The notes beneath the pieces were generated by a model, which saw only the letters and a program-made list of their open reading frames with translations, was not told the DNA's origin and ran no database searches. A stretch of 64,000 nt of DNA from contig NC_014259.1 of the NCBI RefSeq assembly GCF_000196795.1, positions 1,178,001 through 1,242,000 on the forward strand. Reading direction: 5' to 3'. How positions within the stretch are numbered: position 1 is the stretch's first letter; the number at the start of each line of letters is the position of its first letter. The translations under genes were made by a program, and so were the position numbers. Positions 50,432 to 58,930 of the stretch are shown here, in pieces. Source of the DNA: Acinetobacter oleivorans DR1 (GTDB lineage Bacteria; Pseudomonadota; Gammaproteobacteria; Pseudomonadales; Moraxellaceae).

Positions 50432-51334
50432 ATGCCCAAACCAATCGTCGATGTCGCTATAGCAATCTTGATCCATCGTGGAAAAATACTAGTTGGATGG
50501 CGCGAAGAGCAGCAGCATCAAGGTGGAAAGCATGAGTTTCCGGGCGGGAAAGTTGAGCAGGGTGAAACACCCGAAGAAGCCTGTCGCCGTGAAATCTATG
50601 AAGAAGTGGGTATTGGTTTAAAAGATTGGCATCAATTTGATTATATTCACCATGAATATGACGACATTATTGTCAATTTACATTTATTCCATAGTTATGT
50701 GCCTGATGAACTATTAAATCTTATTCATCAACCATGGGCATGGTACACACGTGAACAATTACTTCACTTAAACTTTCCAAAAGCGAATAAAGACATCATA
50801 AAAAGATTGTATTGGCCGCATTTTATTAAAATTAGCCCTACGCTGACACCAGTCGAAAATGATGACACTTTAGTGTATTGGCGTAGTGAAAAAGATAGTT
50901 TTGATCAGGCAGATCTAGAAAAGTTAGCTCTTTTAGATACCGATCAGCTTTCAAAATTAATCGTGAATATCGATGTTTGGCACAAGTTAAAACCTGAGTT
51001 AAAAACTCATATAAAAACAGTACATCTTAAGCAATCCCAATTAATGAGTTTGCATAAAGGCGACTTGGAAGTGGGAGTGCGTTTTATTGCTGCTTGCCAC
51101 GATGCAGTTTCTTTACAACATGCTCAGCAAATTGGCTGCGATGCTGTTTTTATAAGTCCTGTCAAAGTAACAGAGACCCATCCAGATGCGAGCGCATTAG
51201 GGTGGGATCGTTTAAATGACTTGATTGAGAAATGCCAGATTCCCGTATTCGCTTTGGGAGGCATGAGTCCTGATGATTTAGTCACAGCACAGCAACACGG
51301 TGCTTATGGCTTGGCGGGTATTCGTAATTTTTAA
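50432..51334 (+). CDS. Nudix hydrolase-ThiE/TenI-like fusion protein
   Basis: 300 residues. Residues 1-130 are a Nudix hydrolase domain with the box GGKHEFPGGKVEQGETPEEACRREIYEEVGI, of the MutT (8-oxo-dGTP) type. Residues ~165-300 form a thiamine-phosphate-synthase-like TIM barrel ending VFALGGMSPDDLVTAQQHGAYGLAGIRNF. Such Nudix-ThiE fusions are known as MutT-like proteins in gamma-proteobacteria. The second domain lacks the full set of ThiE phosphate ligands I would expect, so it may be regulatory. Start 50432 follows AGAGAG; the in-frame codons upstream are not conserved. Confidence 0.85.
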   Translation: MPKPIVDVAIAILIHRGKILVGWREEQQHQGGKHEFPGGKVEQGETPEEACRREIYEEVGIGLKDWHQFDYIHHEYDDIIVNLHLFHSYVPDELLNLIHQPWAWYTREQLLHLNFPKANKDIIKRLYWPHFIKISPTLTPVENDDTLVYWRSEKDSFDQADLEKLALLDTDQLSKLIVNIDVWHKLKPELKTHIKTVHLKQSQLMSLHKGDLEVGVRFIAACHDAVSLQHAQQIGCDAVFISPVKVTETHPDASALGWDRLNDLIEKCQIPVFALGGMSPDDLVTAQQHGAYGLAGIRNF

Positions 51335-51345
51335 TAAGACATAAA

Positions 51346-51376
51346 AGCATTAAAAGCTAGAGCGCTTTTAATGCTT
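51346..51376 (-). terminator. hairpin overlapping the 3' end of the TPR lipoprotein gene
   Basis: Stem AGCATTAAAAGC / GCTTTTAATGCT with a 6-nt loop; it includes the stop codon of the minus-strand lipoprotein gene and runs into a T-run there. Also 12 nt after the Nudix-ThiE stop, so it may serve both. Confidence 0.7.
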
Positions 51377-51905
51377 GTTGTGCTTCTTGAACAGTTTTTG
51401 GGTTATTACGCTGTTGCCCAGCTTTTAAAATAGTTAGCCAAAGCTGTTTTTTCATTGCTTGGCTCTGAGCAAAGCTTAAACCACGTCGTGCTAAAGACTC
51501 AGCATTAGAATATTGCTGTTTATGATTTGCAGTAAGTGCAAGAAATAAATAAGTCTCAGCTGCTTGCGGTGCTAAACGCTGTGCCTGAAGTGCATAGCGT
51601 TCAGCTTCTGACCATTGCTGGTTTTTATAAGCCTGCTGTGTTTTTTGCATTAAAACTTTAAATGCAGGTAACTGGCTGCCATCATCACTAAAATGTTGAG
51701 GATTTTTCTGTTGAGGAACGATCACCTGTAAATTTTTGCGTTGAATTTCCGGATGATCATAAGGTGTAATTTTTACACCCGATGGAGTTTGCGTCTTTTT
51801 GACTGGAGGAGTAGGTGTTTTCTCTTTGGAGTCAGAATGATCGGGCAAAGTTGTACAGCCGACCATAAGAACAGCACCAATATAAAAAACACCTTTCTTC
51901 AACAT
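51357..51905 (-). CDS. TPR-containing lipoprotein of unknown function
   Basis: 182 residues. Lipoprotein signal MLKKGVFYIGAVLMVGC with Cys17, a Pro/Lys/Thr-rich linker (~residues 22-60), then two or three tetratricopeptide-like helical pairs (WSEAERYALQAQRLAPQAAETYLFLALTANHKQQYSNAESLARRGL). TPR lipoproteins at the outer membrane often act with peptidoglycan enzymes. It is 21 nt after the mrcB stop on the same strand, so it may be co-transcribed with PBP1b and serve as an accessory factor; LpoB-like function is a guess only. Confidence 0.75.
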   Translation of the reverse strand: MLKKGVFYIGAVLMVGCTTLPDHSDSKEKTPTPPVKKTQTPSGVKITPYDHPEIQRKNLQVIVPQQKNPQHFSDDGSQLPAFKVLMQKTQQAYKNQQWSEAERYALQAQRLAPQAAETYLFLALTANHKQQYSNAESLARRGLSFAQSQAMKKQLWLTILKAGQQRNNPKTVQEAQQALKAL

Positions 51906-51926
51906 ATCCTAATTTCCTGTTTACGC

Positions 51927-54323
51927 TTAGTTGTTATAACTACCACTTGAAATTACACGTGAGTTATTTGACAGATCTTGTTGCATCTGACTTTCACTTT
52001 CACGAATATAACTGTCGGTATTATCATCCTGAGAGTCAGACGTTGTGTTATCACTTTGTGGCGTATATGTTGGATCAACTTGATAATAAGGTGCTCCACA
52101 TGGTGTAGCACGGTGCGGAACCGTATGTGTTAGCATCGGAATATACATAGCGCCATCACAAGCCTGAGCAGATAAATCACCTGTTGCACGATCAATCCAC
52201 TGCCACTGTACAGTGTCTGGTTGACGTATATTCACAGGAGTTTGGCGTAACTGTTTCATTACGTTAGTCCATACTGGCAATGCACCAGATGAGCCTGTTA
52301 ATCCTGTTACTTTGTTGTCATCTAAACCTAACCATACTACAGCGACATGGTTACCCGAATAACCTGCAAACCATGAGTCACGTGTATCGTTAGTCGTACC
52401 TGATTTACCCGCCAATTTTAAAGCTGGAGATAAGCTGCTATAGGCTGAACGACCAGTACCCGAAGACATAACCTGTTGTAAACCATAGTTCATGATATAG
52501 CCAACAGCTGGATCAATCGTTTGTTGGACATTCAGGCCATAACGGTCAAGTAAACGACCATTCGCATCTACCACAGAGCGAATTGCACGAGTTGGATATT
52601 TAAAACCGCCTGTGGCGAAGTTTTCATAGATTCCGAGCACTTCCATTGGTGACATATTGACTGCCCCAAGGAAAATAGAAGGGTAGGCAGGAATCGTTGA
52701 TTCAACACCAAACTTTCTTAGATTATTGGTAAATGTTGATAAACCAAACTCTTGACCCAAACGTACAGCAGAAAGGTTGTATGAGTTTGCTAATGCTTCG
52801 CTCAGACTTACTACACCATGTCCACCACCACTATAGTTTTTAGGTGTCCAGCTTTTACCGCCATCTACAGGAACACTGATTGGAGCATCTTCAATTTGGC
52901 TTGCCCAGTTATAACGACCAGATTCAATCGCACTTAAATAAATCACAGGTTTCAATAAAGAACCGACTTGACGTTTTGCATCTAAAGCACGGTTAAAACC
53001 AGTAAAGTCTTGTGTAGAGCCAACTGCTGCAACAAGCTCACCATTTTCAGGATGGGCAATCAGTACAGCACCTTGTAGGTTTTTCAAACGTGCTGGGTTG
53101 CTGTTGGCTAAGCGTTCTACTGAAGCTTTAAACGCGTTTTGAACTTGAGTTTGAGTAATTGGATCTAAGGTCGTAAAAATACGTAATCCCTGATTGGTTA
53201 AATCACTTTCTTGATATTCTGTACGCAACTGGCGACGCACAATATCTAAAAAGTCTGGGAATTTTGCAGGCCCTAAACTTGGTTTACTTAATACATTTAA
53301 AGGACGTGCAATTTCATCTTCATATTCGGCTTGAGTTAAATAACCCATCACACGCATGTTATTTAACACAGTGTCGCGACGTTTTTTTGCACCTTCAGGG
53401 TTTTTCCAAGGATTATATAAAGAAGGGCCTTGTACCAAACCTACTAAATAAGCTTGTTGTGCAACGCTAAGTTCACGTAATGGCAAACCAAAATAAAATT
53501 GTGAAGCCAAACCATAGCCATTAATTGAGTAGCTACCGTTTTGGCCCAGATTCACTTCATTTAAATAGGCTTCTAAAATTTCATCTTTGCTGTAATGCAG
53601 CTCGATGAGCAAAGCCATTAAGGCCTCATTAACTTTACGTTTTAATGTACGCTCAGGTGTGAGATAGAAGTTTTTAACTAATTGTTGAGTCAGGGTTGAG
53701 CCACCTTGACGCTTTCCACCCGTGATATTACTCACTAGTGCACGAGCTGTACCGCGAATTGAAATACCATGATGATGATAAAAATTGCGGTCTTCTGTAG
53801 AAATTAAAGCTTCAATAAGTGGTTTAGGGACATTATTCAGTTTAATAAGTACACGGTCTTCATTGTGTTGAGGATAAATTCCTCCAATGAGTAACGGTTC
53901 TAAGCGTGCAACGCCAGTTGAAGAAGGTTTGGTACTTCGAACTTCAACAACTTGATCATTTGCAAAACTTAACTCTAAGACTTGTTCAGGTTCAACACTG
54001 TCACCGTAGTCAAAACCACGTGTGTGAATATACATGTTGCTGCCTTGAGCAACATAACTTCCAGACTTGTCATAATTACTTGAAGTTTTGTAACCCAGTA
54101 GCTTCAATTCTTGAGTGAAATTTGCTTGGGAAATAGGTGCGTTGTTATAAATTTCCAGAGGTCGTGCAAACACTTTGGCAGGAATATCCCACCGTTGTCC
54201 TTCAAATTTTTCACGGATAATATTATCTAAACGAATCAGATAGATACTAAGAGCAATAAAAGCACCAATGACCAAAATGGAAAAGATTAGTGCAAAGAAA
54301 CCGATACCACGTTCAAACTTCAT
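51927..54323 (-). CDS. mrcB: penicillin-binding protein 1b (class A)
   Basis: 798 residues. A bifunctional peptidoglycan synthase: N-terminal membrane anchor (residues ~10-35), UB2H-like region, glycosyltransferase domain with EDRNFYHHHGISIRGTARALVSNITGGKRQGGSTLTQQLVKN, transpeptidase domain with SxxK motif (VGSLLKPVIYL), SxN near SYN and KSGTTND. A long polar, Gln/Ser/Asp-rich tail follows. It begins at ATG 54323; the upstream in-frame codons are not conserved. The lipoprotein gene follows closely. Divergent from nadK. Confidence 0.93.
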   Translation of the reverse strand: MKFERGIGFFALIFSILVIGAFIALSIYLIRLDNIIREKFEGQRWDIPAKVFARPLEIYNNAPISQANFTQELKLLGYKTSSNYDKSGSYVAQGSNMYIHTRGFDYGDSVEPEQVLELSFANDQVVEVRSTKPSSTGVARLEPLLIGGIYPQHNEDRVLIKLNNVPKPLIEALISTEDRNFYHHHGISIRGTARALVSNITGGKRQGGSTLTQQLVKNFYLTPERTLKRKVNEALMALLIELHYSKDEILEAYLNEVNLGQNGSYSINGYGLASQFYFGLPLRELSVAQQAYLVGLVQGPSLYNPWKNPEGAKKRRDTVLNNMRVMGYLTQAEYEDEIARPLNVLSKPSLGPAKFPDFLDIVRRQLRTEYQESDLTNQGLRIFTTLDPITQTQVQNAFKASVERLANSNPARLKNLQGAVLIAHPENGELVAAVGSTQDFTGFNRALDAKRQVGSLLKPVIYLSAIESGRYNWASQIEDAPISVPVDGGKSWTPKNYSGGGHGVVSLSEALANSYNLSAVRLGQEFGLSTFTNNLRKFGVESTIPAYPSIFLGAVNMSPMEVLGIYENFATGGFKYPTRAIRSVVDANGRLLDRYGLNVQQTIDPAVGYIMNYGLQQVMSSGTGRSAYSSLSPALKLAGKSGTTNDTRDSWFAGYSGNHVAVVWLGLDDNKVTGLTGSSGALPVWTNVMKQLRQTPVNIRQPDTVQWQWIDRATGDLSAQACDGAMYIPMLTHTVPHRATPCGAPYYQVDPTYTPQSDNTTSDSQDDNTDSYIRESESQMQQDLSNNSRVISSGSYNN

Positions 54324-54508
54324 AAAAATGAGATAAAACCCTAACAATGCCTGTAATGATGCGATAGCTTGTCATCAATTTGCAATGATAAAACTGTGAA
54401 TAATTGGAAAACTTAGATTGAATTTTACAGCATCTTGTAGTTATGTTTTTTTAAATTAATCAGGTTAATGTTATTATAGGCAAGTATCGCAGCGGAGCTT
54501 ACTCATTC

Positions 54509-55417
54509 GTGCAAATTTCACATAAGTCCTTCAGAAACGTCGGGTTAATCGGTCGACCAGATAAATCATCAGTTGTAGAAACACTATGTTTAATTCATGA
54601 TCATTTATTGAACCTAGGTTTAAACCCCATTTTTGATCAGGAAACTGCTGAATTAGTGCCTTATGATCATGCACAGGTAGTAAGCCGTCATTTATTAGGT
54701 GAAGTTGCTGATTTAGTTATTGTAGTTGGCGGGGACGGTTCTTTACTCCACGCGGCAAGAGCTTTAGTTCGTTACAATACACCTGTTATTGGTATCAACC
54801 GTGGTCGATTAGGTTTTCTAACCGATATCAAACCATCAGAAGCGATTTTTAAACTTGACCAAGTGCTTCAAGGGCATTTTCAACTTGATCGCCGTTTCTT
54901 ACTTGAAATGGAAGTGCGAACAAATGGCGAAGTCATTTATGATGCCATTGCTTTAAATGATGTCGTTTTGCACTCGGGTAAGTCGGTCCACATGATTGAC
55001 TTCGAACTCAACATTGATGGTCAATATGTTTATCGCCAGCATAGTGATGGTTTAATTGTTTCGACTCCAACTGGATCAACAGCTTATGCGTTGTCAGGTG
55101 GTGGACCAATTTTACATCCAAGTATGGATGCGATTGCATTAGTTCCAATGCATCCGCATACATTGTCATCACGTCCGATCGTAGTCGGTGGACAAAGCGA
55201 AATTAAGATTGTTATTCGCGAAAATCGGGTGTTACCAATGGTGAGTGCAGATGGTCAACATAGCATATCGCTCAATGTTGGAGATAGTTTACACATCCGC
55301 AAACATCCATTTAAACTAAGTTTATTGCATCCACCAGGTTATGATTTTTATATGGCCTGCCGTACCAAACTTGGTTGGAACCAAGATTTTGAATCTTTCC
55401 AAAGAGATGAATCATGA
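54509..55417 (+). CDS. nadK: NAD kinase
   Basis: 302 residues; phosphorylates NAD to NADP. The kinase motif GGDGSLLHAAR and the downstream TGSTAYALSGGGPI are conserved. Starts at a GTG at 54509 (MQISHKSFRNVGLIGRP), with AGCGGAG about 9 nt before. Length is near the E. coli enzyme (292). It overlaps the next gene by 4 nt. SthA (transhydrogenase) at 3.5 kb and NadK both govern NADPH supply but are not co-transcribed. Confidence 0.95.
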   Translation: MQISHKSFRNVGLIGRPDKSSVVETLCLIHDHLLNLGLNPIFDQETAELVPYDHAQVVSRHLLGEVADLVIVVGGDGSLLHAARALVRYNTPVIGINRGRLGFLTDIKPSEAIFKLDQVLQGHFQLDRRFLLEMEVRTNGEVIYDAIALNDVVLHSGKSVHMIDFELNIDGQYVYRQHSDGLIVSTPTGSTAYALSGGGPILHPSMDAIALVPMHPHTLSSRPIVVGGQSEIKIVIRENRVLPMVSADGQHSISLNVGDSLHIRKHPFKLSLLHPPGYDFYMACRTKLGWNQDFESFQRDES

Positions 55418-55686
55418 ATATTGAACAAATGCTATCTATTTTAAACCCTGAGATCGTAGAGCGTTTAAAAACAGCAGTAGAAATTGGTAAATGGCCAAAT
55501 GGCGTTGTTTTAACAAAAGAGCAGCGTGAAACTTGTATGCAAGCTGTAATTGCTTGGGAGTTAAAGAACTTACCAGAAGAGCAGCGTAGTGGTTATATTG
55601 ACCGTGGTACGAAAGAAGAGGGTGAGGTTTGTGAAGATGATCACCACAAACATGAGCCAGAATTTAAACCAATTCGTTTTGTTTAA
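55414..55686 (+). CDS. yeaC: YeaC family (DUF1315) protein
   Basis: 90 residues, DUF1315. Sequence MNIEQMLSILNPEIVERLKTAVEIGKWPNGVVLTKEQRETCMQAVIAWELK is typical; the end EVCEDDHHKHEPEFKPIRFV has a His-rich segment that might bind metal. It overlaps nadK by 4 nt and is its downstream partner. Function unknown in the family. Confidence 0.85.
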   Translation: MNIEQMLSILNPEIVERLKTAVEIGKWPNGVVLTKEQRETCMQAVIAWELKNLPEEQRSGYIDRGTKEEGEVCEDDHHKHEPEFKPIRFV

Positions 55687-55811
55687 AATTTAATAAGACA
55701 GAAAATTTATTTTTGGTTATTCCATACAGCCTCATATAGCATGTTTTTTATAAGTTGTAGTATATAGGCTTTTATTACTTTTGAAGGATCAAAAGTAACC
55801 AAAAATCCTTT

Positions 55812-55866
55812 GTATCACTGACGATACTTCCATGTATCGCAGTGATACGGTCGACATCCATGTCGA
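55812..55866. repeat. nested palindromes downstream of nadK-yeaC
   Basis: Two adjacent inverted repeats: GTATCACTG-a-CGATAC / GTATCG-CAGTGATAC (55812-55848, 15-bp stem with one bulged A) and TCGACAT / ATGTCGA (55851-55866) with a 2-nt centre. Each has a CCAT-type core. They sit between convergent genes and resemble REP-like palindromes scattered in Acinetobacter genomes. Confidence 0.65.
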
Positions 55867-55888
55867 CTTTCACGATAGCATATGTTAA

Positions 55889-56902
55889 CTACGCATTAAG
55901 ATTGCTTGAATTTCTTGTTTCCCACAATACTTTTGCTTTCTGCATTGCCTCTTCAAAACTCGCAACAACGCCCATGGTATATAGCGCAATTCCCATTGTT
56001 TCTGTTACTGCCATTTCACCGTATTCATGGTGCTGCTGACCTAGCCATACTGCTTTGAAAGTTGCTAAATCTAATTCTTCTTCAGTTGGACTACGTTCAG
56101 GCGTGAGTTTTGGTAACTCATGTTCATAGAGCTCACCATTTTTAATGCCACAAATGAGTGTTTTTGCATCTGGATTTCGCTCAAATTCACCGCCTTCACC
56201 CTTAATCACAGCACTATTTTGATAGCCTAAGCGCAGTGCACTATGTTGATGAGAGGTTCTATACGCTGGATGGAATATAGCTTGTAAGGTAGCTTTAGCA
56301 TTAAAAGGATTAATGAGACGGGCTAAAGTATGAATAGGCGAACGTAATCCCATTACATTTCTTAAAGAAATCAGTTCACTTAAAACTGGTGAAATCACAT
56401 CTAGTGGTAAGTATGCGAAATTTTGCTCTGCTAGTTGTGTTCGTACTTCTTGTTCAGAATGACAAATTTGATAACCCAGATATTCTAAAACTTGCTCGGT
56501 ATAGACACGGTTAAGCGTGTGACCTGATGCACCATGCATAACAATCTTATAGCCATGTTGGGCAAGCGTAAGAGCTGCTAACAAAAACCATGGGTAATGT
56601 TTACGTTTACCCGCATAAGATGACCAGTCTAAATCAACGTCTAAAGGTTGAAAATTGAGTTGATCTCTAGTGGCTTGAACAAATCCCGCGAGTTCATCAA
56701 TAGATTCTTCTTTAACACGAAGTAGCATTAAAAAAGCACCTAACTGAACATCAAGCACTTCACCTTTTAAAATCATGCTAAATGCTTGATAAGCTTCTTC
56801 ATAGCTTAAAGAGCGTGAACCACTTTTTCCCTTACCTAAAATACGGACATATTGAGCGAATGGGTGTTCAGCATCTTTATAGATATTACGTTTAGTATTC
56901 AT
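55889..56902 (-). CDS. ybiB: TrpD2/YbiB-like glycosyltransferase family protein
   Basis: 337 residues with the anthranilate phosphoribosyltransferase fold: N-terminal helical domain (LSYEEAYQAFSMILKGEVLDVQLGAFLMLLRVKEESIDELAGF) and C-terminal domain. The loop GASGHTLNRVYTEQVLEYLGY replaces the TrpD phosphate-binding loop. E. coli YbiB homologues bind nucleic acid, so a DNA/RNA role is more likely than tryptophan synthesis. No trp genes are near. Monocistronic by spacing; no strong Shine-Dalgarno. Confidence 0.82.
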   Translation of the reverse strand: MNTKRNIYKDAEHPFAQYVRILGKGKSGSRSLSYEEAYQAFSMILKGEVLDVQLGAFLMLLRVKEESIDELAGFVQATRDQLNFQPLDVDLDWSSYAGKRKHYPWFLLAALTLAQHGYKIVMHGASGHTLNRVYTEQVLEYLGYQICHSEQEVRTQLAEQNFAYLPLDVISPVLSELISLRNVMGLRSPIHTLARLINPFNAKATLQAIFHPAYRTSHQHSALRLGYQNSAVIKGEGGEFERNPDAKTLICGIKNGELYEHELPKLTPERSPTEEELDLATFKAVWLGQQHHEYGEMAVTETMGIALYTMGVVASFEEAMQKAKVLWETRNSSNLNA

Positions 56903-57188
56903 CGTGGTTCAAAAACAATAAAAATGATGGGATGTAGGCAGCTCAAAATGAAATGTCCACAAGTATTTAATCAATATGACATAAAAAACTGTCGAAAAAA
57001 TATCAAAAGTGTTTCTTATACTAAAGTCTTAAGGCTGCATGAGTGTTTTTTGCGCGTATTAGCTAAAAATTTAACCGAATCATTATTTAATTCGAGTACA
57101 CTTTCTTGTGCTTTTTTTGAGCACTCATATCATAATTTTCTGTGATTCTCCTATATCTTCAGCTTTTTATTGAAAAAGTAAGAGGTTA
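56903..57188. other. spacer between ybiB and the dctA leader
   Basis: AT-rich region between divergent genes (ybiB minus, dctA plus). A 97-codon open frame overlaps it and the ybiB start but has no recognisable domain; I do not call it. It likely carries both promoters. Confidence 0.4.
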
Positions 57189-57391
57189 TTTCTAACTACT
57201 CAAAGTGGTTAGAAACTTCAGGTATTCTCCTGTTTTAGAAAACAACTTTTTTTGTTTTCATTGAGGTAGTAGGAAGGTTTTTTGTTTACAAAGAACCGTT
57301 TCCCTTTTGCGGTGTTCATGTGAAAGGTTAGGGCTGTGTATTCGTAAAGAATAGACGTTTCATTTTGGTATTTCCAACGGACTTGGAAATA
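57189..57391 (+). promoter_or_regulatory. dctA 5' leader with three hairpins
   Basis: Hairpins in the 220 nt before dctA: TTTCTAACTAC / GTGGTTAGAAA (57189-57215), GAAAACAA / TTGTTTTC (57238-57259, T-rich) and TATTTCCAA / TTGGAAATA (57369-57391), the last ending 17 nt before the ATG. They could set translation or termination of the C4-dicarboxylate carrier in response to a signal. Confidence 0.45.
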
Positions 57392-57408
57392 TAGATTGAA
57401 GTAAAGTT

Positions 57409-58767
57409 ATGGCTAAAAAACCGATTTATAAATCACTTTATTTTCAGGTGATTATTGCGATTATTGCGGGTGTTTTGGTAGGGCATTTTTCCCCAAGCTC
57501 AACGCAAATTGTCAATGGTGTTGAACAGCATATCCCAGGTTTAGGTGAGAAACTCAAGCCATTAGGTGATGCCTTTATTCGTTTGATCAAGATGATCATC
57601 GCTCCAGTTATTTTCTGTACCGTGGTCAGCGGTATTGCTGGCATGGAAAGCATGAAGTCAGTCGGAAAAACTGGCGGCGTCGCGTTGTTATATTTTGAAG
57701 TTGTTTCAACAATTGCACTTCTGATTGGCCTTGTTGTAATTAACATTGCTAAACCGGGTGTAGGGATGAATATTGACCCTACAACTCTAGACACCTCGGG
57801 CATTCAAAAATACGTCAGTTCTGGTGAGTCACAATCTACCATTGATTTCTTAATGCACATCATTCCAGATACGGTTGTTGGCGCATTTGCAAATGGTGAA
57901 ATCTTACAAGTCCTTCTTTTTGCAATTCTCTTTGGTTTTGCTTTACATAAGTTAGGTGATGCAGGACGTCCAGTTTTAAAATTTATTGATCAAGTTGCAC
58001 ATGTGTTCTTTAACATTGTGAACATGATTATGAAACTGGCTCCGATTGGTGCATTCGGTGCAATGGCATTCACCATTGGTAAATATGGCGTTGGTTCACT
58101 TGTACAATTAGGGCAATTAATTCTCTGCTTCTATGTTACGTGTCTACTCTTTATCTTCTTGATTTTGGGTACAATCAGCCGTATGAGTGGATTCAGTATC
58201 CTCAAAATGATTCGCATGATTCGTGAAGAGTTATTAATTGTACTTGGTACATCTTCTTCTGAATCTGTTTTACCTCGCATGTTGCGTAAACTCGAAATTG
58301 CAGGTTGTGAAAAGTCTGTAGTCGGTTTGGTTATTCCAACAGGTTATTCATTTAACCTAGATGGAACGTCAATTTATTTGACTATGGCAGCAATCTTTAT
58401 TGCTCAGGCAACGAATACTCAGCTTGATATTCAACATCAGATTACTTTGTTATTAGTACTCTTAATCTCATCTAAGGGTGCGGCGGGTGTAACTGGATCT
58501 GGCTTTATTGTTATGGCGGCAACTTTGTCTGCTGTTGGACATATTCCGGTTGCAGGTTTGGCATTGATTTTAGGTATTGACCGTTTCATGTCAGAAGCAC
58601 GTGCTTTAACTAACCTCGTTGGTAACTCTTTAGCGACGATTGTTGTTGCTAAATGGGTCGGTGCTTTAGATAAAGATAAGCTTAATGATGCTTTAAATAA
58701 TCCAGATGAAGTCGACAGAAAAATGATGGAACCAAAAAGTCCTCAAGTCGCTGAAGGTCTAGATTAA
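57409..58767 (+). CDS. dctA: C4-dicarboxylate transporter DctA
   Basis: 452 residues, DAACS family sodium/proton-coupled carrier for succinate, fumarate and malate. The opening KSLYFQVIIAIIAGVLVGHF, the segment RLIKMIIAPVIFCTVVSGIAGMESMKSVGKTGG, the SSSES and TGYSFNLDGTSIYL motifs and FIVMAATLSAVGHIPVAG are all highly similar to E. coli DctA. Eight membrane segments with two re-entrant loops are predicted. The leader before it is long and structured. It ends at a strong terminator. Confidence 0.93.
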   Translation: MAKKPIYKSLYFQVIIAIIAGVLVGHFSPSSTQIVNGVEQHIPGLGEKLKPLGDAFIRLIKMIIAPVIFCTVVSGIAGMESMKSVGKTGGVALLYFEVVSTIALLIGLVVINIAKPGVGMNIDPTTLDTSGIQKYVSSGESQSTIDFLMHIIPDTVVGAFANGEILQVLLFAILFGFALHKLGDAGRPVLKFIDQVAHVFFNIVNMIMKLAPIGAFGAMAFTIGKYGVGSLVQLGQLILCFYVTCLLFIFLILGTISRMSGFSILKMIRMIREELLIVLGTSSSESVLPRMLRKLEIAGCEKSVVGLVIPTGYSFNLDGTSIYLTMAAIFIAQATNTQLDIQHQITLLLVLLISSKGAAGVTGSGFIVMAATLSAVGHIPVAGLALILGIDRFMSEARALTNLVGNSLATIVVAKWVGALDKDKLNDALNNPDEVDRKMMEPKSPQVAEGLD

Positions 58768-58784
58768 TTCAAATAAACCTATAT

Positions 58785-58812
58785 AAAAAAGGAAGCTAAA
58801 GCTTCCTTTTTT
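58785..58812 (+). terminator. terminator after dctA
   Basis: Stem AAAAAAGGAAGC-taaa-GCTTCCTTTTTT, 17 nt past the stop. Confidence 0.9.
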
Positions 58813-58930
58813 ATTGGCTGACTGAAAAGTACAGTTTTAATGAGCAGCTATGCCATGACAGTTGCTAAAAAAATGATTAGCATGCACAGCAATGAGATTC
58901 GATAAAACAATAAAGCTGAAGGAAAATATT

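Noticed and set aside
56852..57145. 97-codon plus-strand open frame overlapping the start of ybiB
   Set aside because: Antisense to the ybiB start and the AT-rich spacer, no domain and no start signal.
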